Source of the DNA: Lanius collurio
Taxonomy: Eukaryota > Chordata > Aves > Passeriformes > Laniidae
Direction of reading: 5' to 3'
Assembly: GCA_020086605.1 (NCBI GenBank)
Contig: JACBWW010000029.1
Location: 1,525,069 to 1,589,068 of the forward strand
Length of the DNA: 64,000 nt
The position numbers and the translations under genes are program-made. This document shows, in pieces, positions 54,421 to 64,000 of the stretch; position 1 is the stretch's first letter, and every line of letters begins with the position of its first letter. Below the pieces are notes generated by a model. That model saw only the letters and a program-made list of their open reading frames with translations, was not told where the DNA came from and searched no databases.

Positions 54421-57400
54421 CGAGTTGAGATATGTAAGTGCTGGGTGCAGCGTGTCAGACCAGGGGTTGCATCCAGGCTCTCCGAGGCTTTTTAAGTGCC
54501 CCGTGGTTCTCGCAGGAGCACCTTCCCCAGGGAACCCACTCTGAGCAATGCCATCGTGCACACCTTAAAGTTGCCAACGTTTAAAAGTGGGAGCACCCAA
54601 TGCCTGCAGGCACCTCTGTCTCTCACAACAGTCCCCAGATCACCCCATGTGGAGATACACAAGCCCTGAGAGCAGCGGTTGGGCCAAGGGTCACTTCCAG
54701 GCTCGGTGGGTCTGCACTGAAGTGGGACCAGGTGACTGCAGTTAAGAGTAACAAGGAGCAAAAGATCTTTTGATTTTCCTTGTTTCAGCTGCTGCTGCTG
54801 TGAGCATCTTGATGTCACGCACGTCAGCTTTCTGTCTGGGGTTTTGAGGCGTATCCTAAAAGCCCTTTCAGAAATAATTAATGATGGGACCAAAAGTCTC
54901 ATGAATGTTCTATTCGCTTACCCACAGCAATTACATGGGAAAGAGCAGGGCTTGGCACTGCAGCCTGAATTAGCTGATACGCAACCAACCAAGTGGCAAC
55001 ACCTGCAGCCTAATGGCTCCAGATCCTTGAATCCCCTCAGACTGCCTAGACAGGCCTGCAGGGTCACTGTAAAGAGCTGATGGAGCAAAGTGATATGGAG
55101 CTATCAGGGTGGGGAGCTCTGTGCCACGCTCTGAGAGGTGAACAGAAAGTGCTTCTTCCTCTGGCAGGAAAGGCCCACTGCCCATCCATGTTCTCTTTGC
55201 TGTTGTTTCGAAGGCAGAGCTGTTTCCAGCCACTCTTTAATTCCCTCTGGCCTCCCTTTGGTTCAGGACATGTTGTGAACATCATGCAGTGGAGCAACAC
55301 TGGGTTTTCCCTGATGATCCCAAGCCTTGCACCGAAGGGAGGTGTCAGGGATGGTGTGTGTTATGTCACAGGGATGTGAGTTGGAGGCCTGGCTGCTGGG
55401 ATGGGACAAAGCAACTCTTCCTCACTGCTGTGCACTCTAGTACTAATTACTGTTATCAATGCCAAAACCCCTACCCAAGGTGCTTTTCCAGCTGCCCTGC
55501 CAGCAGTGAAACTTCTCTTCCCATGGGTGGAAGGCCTGGGCCCAGGAATGCCCTGCCAGGATTCACAGCAGGCACAGCACAGTCAGGAGGGCAAGGAAGG
55601 AAATTGCCTTGCTCTGGGGCATGTGCAATTCCTTGAAGATCAGGAGTCAAATTCCCAAGTGACCCTGCTGACAAGTGATGTGATGTGCATTCCTTTCTTT
55701 GCAGAAGACACAAGTGATGAAGGCTACAGAGTGATGAAGATGAGCTGAGAACAGGAGGGATGTTTGCCCCATCAGGGCAAAAAGCAGGGCTGGAAGGCCT
55801 TACCATAAAAGTAGTCCTTTGGGAGGAATTTGTTGCACAAAAAGCGAGGTTCTTACTTGGGTATCTCGTGATTTCCTTTACACCAGCTGCACTCAAGTAG
55901 GAAGTAACATTCGTGGGAATTACTTGAGAATCATTCTAAAATGAAGTTGTGCAGAGCTGAGTTTTTCAGCAATACCTTTTCCCTGCTGGTCCATGTGCAA
56001 GCACAGTTCCTCCTCCCTTGCTTTCTGACCCAAGGACATGAGCCCTTCCCAGCCTCCAGTGGTCACAGCCCACAAGCCACCCACCGTGGCAGCAAACACC
56101 CCCAGGCACGGAGGAGCATGAGGAAAGCAAAGCCCAGCCTGCACTGCCCCATTTCTCCTCTGAACAGACAGGTTAGGGCTTCTTCCAGCCCTGCAGGCAA
56201 AATGGATGTGACATTGGGGTCAGGCTGCCCTTGTGGCAGGAGGGGGACAGAGGACAGCGGAGCAAAATGGGGGCATCTTGGCAAAGTGGCCTTGCTGCTG
56301 CTTCTGGGTTCCAGTGGGATCCTGCAGGACCGAAGTACAGTTGCTCACGTGGCTGCAAGATGATGTTAACCTGCCCAACTTCAGCTCCTGACTGCTCTGG
56401 ACTTTTGCACAGTCCAAGCATTTTTCTGTGCCTTTTGGTTCTTTTCACCTGTGAAATGGAGATCACACCACTTCCCTGTGCCCTGGAGTTTCTGGAGGAA
56501 TTGGTTGAATAACACTCATAAAAAGGGCTTTGGAAGCACCAGGAGAGAGGCGAAGGAGGACAAGATGTTATAAGTGGTGTTGTCTGCACCTTCTTAGAAG
56601 TCGGTCATGTGGCAGCCTCAGAAGCACCTGCGGTGGGCAGAGCTGGTGTTGGGAGTGCAGGGGTGTGAGTGGGGCACCACAGTGCCCGTGTCACACACCC
56701 TGCCCTGTGCACGGAGCCAGGCAGCTCTGCCACACGCTCACAGCTTTCCTCCTCAACCAGACCCCGAGCTTTGAGAGCGGGGCAGCTGCCAGAGCTCAGC
56801 TTCTGCTGTTCTCTGTATTTACCTACCCAAAGAGGTGCCAGCCACTCTGGAGCAGAATTAAGCCCCCTGTGCCCACCGTGGCCTGGCAGCTGAGCCAGAG
56901 CACCCCGTGGCACGGCGCCACTGCTGCAGCAGCAACTCGATGCTAAGCCCGGAGGGGCTGGGGATAACATTACCGAGGTAAAATATAACAGGAAAAGCTT
57001 GCAAACGTCCTTTCAAAACAACAGTGAGTGAGTAATGTCATTGGGCCAGCGGTCAGGAGGGGACAGGGTTTGAAGGTACCCGGAGCCTGCCAAGGGCCAG
57101 CCGTGGGACAGGGGCCGGAGCCAATGAGCGCCGGCTGGGCAGGAGCCACCCCGCTCCGGGCGACCGCCCGCCCTCGCTCTCACGTTGCAGCTGCCTCTGT
57201 TTGTGGATGGCAAAACGCTGTAAGGACCGGGTGGTGAGAGGCAGCGGCAAATGGGGCTCCTCCGAGTTACAACATCCCCAGCTGGGATGACACTCTCTGC
57301 GTGGCACTCGCACGAAATGCAGCCCCGGGGGGCATTGGCGAGGTGGCCGCTGTCGCTGGGCACCCGGGACAGGCGCTCTGCGGGAGCTCTGTAAGCTGGG

Positions 57401-60400
57401 GGCAGCTGAAGGGGAAGGTGTCCCCAGAGCCCTCCCCGGGAGCACTCCCCATTCATGCAGGCTGCTCGCTGGGGCCCCGCTCCCCGCGGGGCTCAGTGGT
57501 TGGCAGTGCCATGCCCTGGGTTTCGCTGAGTTTCTCCGCTTGGCTCCTTTCCACCAGCTCTGCTTTCCCCTGCCTGCAGCCCTGCTCAGCACTCGGCTCA
57601 GCCTTATCCTTCACCTGAAGTCACGAGCACAGGGACACAGCGTTGCTTTCCCTGCACACTTTCTGTGCCTCATTAGCTGTGTACACCTGGGAGCTCCTGT
57701 CTCCTCTTCCTCAGCTGGTGACAGGAGGAATCTGTTGTGCTTCATGGTCAGAAAGGAGTGAAAGTCTGATGTCCTCTCTGCCACAGAGCTGAGGGACTGG
57801 TCCCTGTGGCGGGAGGGGACCTGGGAAACAAAAGTGCATTCTGAGGACAGAGTGGGTGTGGGTGGGCTCCTGGCTCTGAGATCTGGCTTGTCCAGGGAGC
57901 AGGGCTGAGCCTCTGGTCGTTCAGAGGGTGCATTCCTGCTCCAGATTCCCTCGGCATCACTGAGGAGTCATGTCCCACTGTGCCAGCAAACCCCTCATGC
58001 AGGCACACATGGACACCATGGACACTGTCCCTGTGCTGTGGCAGAGCTGCCCGGGCCCTTCTCTGGAGTGCACCTGGCAGAGGGTCCCTCCCCACCCTGT
58101 GCCACCTGCCAGGCTCCCTGCAGCTCTTTCCCTGGAGCAGAGGCTGCTCCAGCTCTGTCAGAGGAGCCTGTGGGCAGCACTGAGGGCAGGAGGATGCACC
58201 CATGCAGGGAGCTGTTTTAAGAGCCCCATCCTGCCCCATCCTGCAGCCTGGAGAGTGCTGTGCAGGTAAATCCACACAGTTATTGCAGAGAAAACCAACG
58301 AGGAGACAAATGTGATGGCAAAGGCACAAGAAGGGGGTTTTGTGGATGCATTGTTGAAACAGATGGGAATTTCCTGGAGCAAGTGGCAGAGCCCAGGCAG
58401 CAGAGGGTAGCGAAGGCTCCTGCACGATGGCTCAGGCTGCCCACCAGCTGTGTGGGCTGAGCAGGGGACCAGGATGCCCATTGACTCCTTATGGCATTTT
58501 CAGTGACTCATTTGTCCACGGAAGCAGCACACCCACAGCAGCTGAAGCAGCCCGTCCTCCTCCCCAGGCTGCTCTGGCACAGCAGGGCCAGCCGGCCCCT
58601 TCTGCCTGGGGATGAGAGGCTGGCAGCAGCCCAGGGCACTCGGCTCATCCTGTACCTCACTTCATCTGGGGGAAGGAGCATGCTGCCAGAGACCTTGTGC
58701 TGCTCTTTCTGCACTGCCTGACATCCCAGCCTGCAGCCCAAGCCTTCCCCTCGCTGCTCCAGGCTCGGTGTCCCCCCCGTGCTGCCCCAGAGCAGCAGGG
58801 CACAGGGCACCAGCCAGCCAGGGACTGGCAGGAGCTGCCCCATCCGGTGTCCCTCATGCTCACCCTTTCACTCTGGCTGAGCTCAGCTTTCCCACAGCAC
58901 CGGCAGCTCTCACATGGTGCTGGCAGTGTCTGTCACAGCCCATCCGTGTCACCCCACTGGCCTCTCGCTGCCCCACCCGCCTCATCCCTGCCTGCCTCCA
59001 GAGCTGGTGGTGCTGCCTGGGCTCCCTTCATGGCCCATTCCCACCTGGCAGGACAGCACCAGGAGCTGGGGTACCTCCTGTATCCCCACCTCCTGCTGCC
59101 AGCTGATCCCAGAAGGAGCAAGGGGCATTGAGGGGGTGGCTGAGACCAAGGCTGGCCTCGTCCTCCTCTGCTGATGGCTCCGAGCAGGGCAACTCGTCCT
59201 GCCTCTCCCTGGAGGCTGCTCAGAGTCTGGGTGCCTCTATTCCTCTCTTTCTTTTAACTGCCTCATCCCAGAGATGTGCCATGAACACCAGAGCAGGTCC
59301 TGATTCTCCTGCACCAGCAGAGCTGGCCAAGGGAGTGAGCAGTGAAGGGAGATGCTTTGGATCTGCAGCACTGCTGAGCAAGGACTTGCTGTTCCTCAAG
59401 CAGCTGTTGCTGGCAGGGATGTCCACGGGCATCTCCCTGGCTCGTGACTCCCAGCCTGCCAGGCTGGCTCCGTCTGTGCCCAGGCCCCCATCTCGCAGCA
59501 CCCGCTCCTCCCTTGTCACCAGCTCTGCTCTGAGCATCCCCCAGAGTGACTGGCCACCACTGTCCCTGGCTCCTGCAGCCCTGGCTGGGCACGAGTGGTG
59601 GGAAGGGGCTGGTGCTCAGCTCCTGGCACCTCCTGAGCACAGACACTGGTGTTAGAGCAGCTGGCAAGCAAAGCCAGCCGCAGCACTTTGGGGAGTGGGG
59701 TGCTGGGGGGTGGGCAGCAGGCACTGATGCATCTCCCAGCCCCGTGCAGACCCTGCTCTGCTGCTCCCCAGCGCCTCAGCACTGTCTCCCTGGGCAGGAG
59801 ACACTTCAGTTCCATCCAGAGCTATAAATAAAACCACGTTCTTTTATCCCACCAAATAGGTTCTCATTGGTTTTATCTATTCCCCTGAATCCCTTTGAAA
59901 TGTGAAGTCAGCTGTGAGGAGCTTGGGGACCTGCCAGCCTGGCTGGGGAAATGCCACCCCCTCCAGCCCCTCTTCCTGGGAATAGCTGCTCTCCCCTGGT
60001 TTTCCCTCTCTGAACAGGCAGCACCACTGGAGGAGAAGAAACGAAGCTCCCTGGTGGAAGTTTGCCGGCTAATTATTTATTAATGTCCTGACAGTGCAAT
60101 CACCGGCAGTGAGGCAGACCCAGGAGAAGGAGGAGGAGGAGGATGGAGAGCTCTGCTGGTGGGGCTTTCTTGCCGAGGAGCTCGGGGTGAGCTGACACCG
60201 CTTTGGTCTCCAGCTGCTTCAGTTACCCGTGGCTGAGATGAGGGTGGCCCATCCCAGAGACCCTGGGCAGTGCCAAGGGCTGGTCCCAGGGTGGCCCCCG
60301 GTCCCTTGTGGGTGATGGCAGCTGTGGGGCCCAGCCCTCCCCCCAGAACAGACAGTGTTTGGATGCTGACTTGCTGCAAGCAGCTCTTCTGCACACAGGA

Positions 60401-63400
60401 GCTCCCCGTGCAGGGATAGCAACAGAAATAATGCAGCAAATCACAGCTCGCACAGCCTTCCTGGCACTTGAAAGCATCTCGAGAGCTTAAAAAGCTGCAA
60501 GATGCTCTCATTCCCATCCTCTCCCTGCTCCTGTGCTTTGGGCCCCCCTTTCCGAGGACGGGGGGAGCATCAATTTCCCCGGCAACGGGGCCCGGGTTTG
60601 GCGGGGCGGGCGCTGCCCGCACGGTGCGGGAGGCAGGGCAGCCTCGTGCTGCCCGAGCGGGGCTCCGGCTGACTCATCGCCGTGCAGGCTGCAATCACCA
60701 CGGCGAGAGCAGGCCCCTGCTGTTCCGCACAGGTATCTGTGTCAGCCCAGGCTATTTCCAGCTCTCCCCGCACTCCCGGCTCCGGCGAGAGGTAAGGAAC
60801 GCAGCCGCCTCGCTCCTCCGCCTGCCGCAGGGACGGGCACGAGTTTCCCAGGAGCGGCGAGCCTGGGGGGTTGGAGGTGGCATCCCAACAGCCCCAGTTG
60901 CACAACTGGGGGAGGAGGGAGCGTCGTGCCACTCATTGCCCACGCGTTCCGTGGTGTTCGGGGCGCAGCGACCGCGGCCTCGGAGCGGTGGGACCCGGCA
61001 GGCAGGATTGAGGGGTGTCACTGTCAGCGGTGCTGGTGGCTCTGGAAAAGGAGCAGCAGGGATGGGATAAAGCACAGTCTGAGAAATGCTCTGGCCTGGA
61101 GAGGCAGGGGAGGGACCGGGGTGACGGGAGTGCAGCAGCGAGCGGCAGCGCCTTTCCCTGATGGAGCACACAACCGGGAGCTGCGGGACAGCCGCTCTGC
61201 CTCCCCATCTGTGCACCGAGGGCCTGCCGTGCCCCACCAAGCTGTTGAGCCAAACTGCACTCAGAGAGATTTCTGAATTCCCAAAATGTTTGCCTAAGAT
61301 TTTGCTCGTTGCTTTTCCTGCTGGTTGCCGCGAGCAGGACGCGGGAGAAGCTCAGGCATTGGGCACATGTTGGACAAGCTCCGAGCGAGGGATGCAGCCC
61401 TGCAGCCACAAGCCTCGATCTTGGCAGGGGTTTTACAGCTGGGGCTGTCCCAGTAGGGCAGGAGCTGCAGCCCCATCCACATGGTCATGAGCAGAGGCAG
61501 CTGTACCACCACACGGGAGGATGGGCCTCCTTCCTGGGAAGTCTGGGCAGGATGAGTCTGCCCAGGGGGAGCAAGCCCAGCCTTGCACAGCCTTTGGGGT
61601 TTTCCCTGAGGTGCTGGAAGTTTCCTCACCTTCCTCTGGAGGCTGTGCTATGGGAGGAGCCTCCACATGTGGTGCAGGTGCTCCTGGCATGGGCCTGCCC
61701 AGGATGGTGACAGATGCATGTGTGACATCCCTGGAGCCCCAGGGTGTGGGCTGGGTGACATCAGGGAACATTGTATGGCCCTTTTCACTGCCCTGAGGAT
61801 AAGCAGTGTTCACCACCCCGCTGGGCTTGGAGGGGTGGGGGATGATGGAAAAAGGAGGGATGGAAACGTCCAAGGGGCTGGGAGGGCTCTGTGCCTCAAC
61901 ATCCCTTTGGCCTTTGCCTGACATGTGCCCACTAAACCTGGCCTGAGAGAGGGCAAGGCCACAGCCAGACCTGTCCCCAGCTTGGGCTGTGCCCCTGCTC
62001 CAGGTGCCAGGCTGAGAACGGCGCCCAGCGCCTTCGTCCTCCCCACACCCATCGGCAGAGCCCTCAGCTCGGCAGAACTGCTACAGTATTTAGCTGGAAA
62101 AATCACATTAATCATCCTCAGCACCGCCTCCCTGGCCTTTGTCACAGTTTGGTGCCCCAGCACCAGCTTTAAAAGCATTATTTATTTTTAATAAAAGCTG
62201 ATCCAAAGAGCGGCGTTGGCGGGATGATAAAAATAAAAATGCAGTGGTTGTCACAACTGTCAGCATCCCTGGGAACGGGGTCTGGCAGTGCCCGGCTGCC
62301 TTCCCCTCCAGCCTGTGTGGCTGCACAGGAAGGGAGGAAGCAGCCAGCAGCGCGTGCCTTGGGCAGCCTCTGTGCCAGGAAAGCACCTCCTGCTCCTTAT
62401 TTTAATACACAGGTGCACTTCTGCAGTGTATTTGTAATTTTCTAAATGTTTAGTAAGTTTAATTTCATTTACTGCATGAATAAATGAGCAAATAGGACAT
62501 ATACAAATGTTGGGATGTAAAATAGCTTAAGTCCCTTCATTAAAAGGACTATGTGTTATTAAAACATCTGTGTTGCAATGTGCTGTTATCACATTAGCAA
62601 CAGGAATAAAAAATCCTGTTTATCCCTACAAAACTAGATTTTCAGGGCACAGATCTGGCAGCATGCACCAGGGCTGAGGCTGTAAACCACAGTGCCTGGC
62701 AGCATCTCCATTTCCCCAGGGAGCCATGGAGAGTCACGGGGCAGCATTCCATGTCCCAGGCTCGAGGGCGAGCCGAGAGCTTCATCCTGAGGCTGTCCCT
62801 GGAAAAGTCTGCCTCCACTGCCCAGCCCCATGGCCGTGTCCCATCAGGCAGGGGAGAGGGAAGCGCGCTGGAATTGTGCTGGAATTGTGCTGGAATTGTG
62901 CAGGAAGGATGCAGGAAGCACACCTCCCTCACTTCCTGACCATCTCTTCTTTTTCCATCGCTTTTCCTTCTGGCAGATGGGAGCAAAGCTTGGCCAGAGG
63001 CCCCCATCCCAGCTCCTGCAGTTCCCTGCTGCCGTGGCTCTGCCTGCTCTGGCCATCTCCGCTGGTTTCTCTGCACAGCAGGGTCAGGGTGCTGCACCAG
63101 AGCTCCTCTCCAGCTCAGGTTTCTCCCTGGCTTTTCCAAAGGAGCCCCGTGAGCCGCGGGGTTTGAACGCTGCCTGGCCCCGGCAGCCATGGCTGGGACA
63201 AAACAAAACCAGCATTCACGGGTGGTCATTGAAATTCCCAGCAGCTGTTCCCTCCCAGCACACTCAGGTCTGCCCTCCTTTGCTGTCTGCAGGCACTTCC
63301 AGGGACTTTTTCCTGGGTGGTAGGGGAGCAATTCACTCATGACCCCCCTCCTGCCCCTCCCTGATAGAAGAAGCCCCGGTAGGGTGGCACTGCCCGGTTC

Positions 63401-64000
63401 AGTGGGTCATTCAGGGCCAGCAGGGTGCCCTCCCCTGGCACCCCCTGCCCCATTCCTCCTGTCCCACAGCCACCCCCTGGCTCCGGCTCACCCCCATTTC
63501 CTCGTGATGCTGCCTGAGGCTGATCCAGGCTGTGGGGGCAGCCGCCCAGTCTGTCTCCAGCACCTCCCCACACGGCTGCAGGGGGAGAACCCCCCGGGAC
63601 GCCGGGAGCCCCCTCAGGGATGGGGCTGCGGGCCAGGCACAGCCGCAGCAGCCCGAGCAGGAGCTGAGCGCTGCCCCAAGCACCGCTCACAGGAGGCAGA
63701 AATTGCTCAGGCACATGTTTTGGTCTGGTTGGGCTTAACCACAGGCCTGCCTTGCCGTGGGGCAGCCGGCGCTGGGAGCCGGCACCGGGGGCAGGCAGGG
63801 GCACGCCGGGCACGGCAGCAGAGCCAGCACCCTGCGGTTCCCAGCCCGAGCCCGGCAGCCGCTCCGGGGAGCCGGGGCTGAAACGCTGCCTGCAGCCCCG
63901 GCACGGCTGCGAGCACAAATGAGTTTAGTGGCCTCAATTTAATTCCCATTTGTACAAGGTGGAGAGAGGGAAAAAAAAAAAAGGGAGAAGAAGAGCAAAA
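54421..64000. other. 5' flank of PPARGC1B; no gene recognised
   Basis: The 9.6 kb upstream of the PPARGC1B promoter holds no coding similarity that I recognise. It has local CpG-rich patches (about 57110-57400, 60580-61000, 63740-63910), an 11-bp tandem repeat TGGAATTGTGC (three copies, 62869-62901) and AT-rich islands (about 54840-54960, 62090-62215, 62400-62640). These could be distal regulatory sequence or upstream untranslated exons. Confidence 0.5.

Noticed and set aside
54421..64000. Exons of a neighbouring gene such as ARHGEF37 or CSNK1A1
   Set aside because: Those genes flank PPARGC1B in mammals, but no open frame here showed recognisable kinase or GEF sequence on either strand.

Overview
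The window looks like nuclear DNA from a bird, probably a songbird, from a GC-rich, gene-dense chromosome. The evidence is compact GT-AG introns, CpG-rich first exons, several truncated CR1 LINE tails, two solo LTRs of avian ERVL-like type, and a vertebrate PGC-1 coactivator gene. There are no prokaryotic operons, CRISPR arrays, rRNA genes or recognisable tRNA genes. The species cannot be fixed from the sequence alone.

Most of the window (about 7030-54420, minus strand) is one gene, PPARGC1B (PGC-1beta). I rebuilt all 12 coding exons base by base. Every intron is GT-AG, all phases agree, and the coding exons sum to 2,994 nt, or 997 residues plus stop. In order the protein has an acidic activation domain, LXXLL nuclear-receptor boxes, an HCF-1 binding motif (DHDY), an acidic Glu run, an SR-rich stretch, an RRM and the conserved PGC-1 C-terminus. 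The 3' UTR is about 4.6 kb (11666 to about 7030) and ends in an AT-rich stretch with an AATAAA signal. Intron 1 is 30.6 kb. It holds two minisatellites, CR1 fragments, homopolymer tracts, and a few AT-rich islands with muscle-type (E-box/MEF2) or cAMP-type (CRE) sites that could be enhancers.

At the left (4191 to beyond position 1, minus strand) lies the 5' part of a TRIM-family E3 ubiquitin ligase gene: RING, B-box 1, B-box 2 and coiled coil, encoded by the classic TRIM exon series of 96, 234 and 23 nt. Its last exon or exons, expected to encode a B30.2/SPRY domain, lie outside the window. An ERVL-like solo LTR sits just upstream of its CpG-rich first exon and another lies in its first intron. 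The two genes are in tandem, about 2.8 kb apart.

The right end (54420-64000) is the 5' flank of PPARGC1B. I recognise no gene there, only GC-rich patches, short tandem repeats and a few AT-rich islands. I see no novel multi-gene system. The points most worth following up are the TRIM gene beside PPARGC1B with its LTRs, the composite E-box/MEF2 and CRE sites in intron 1, the absent first Glu-rich domain of PGC-1beta, and my failure to find a miR-378a hairpin in intron 1.
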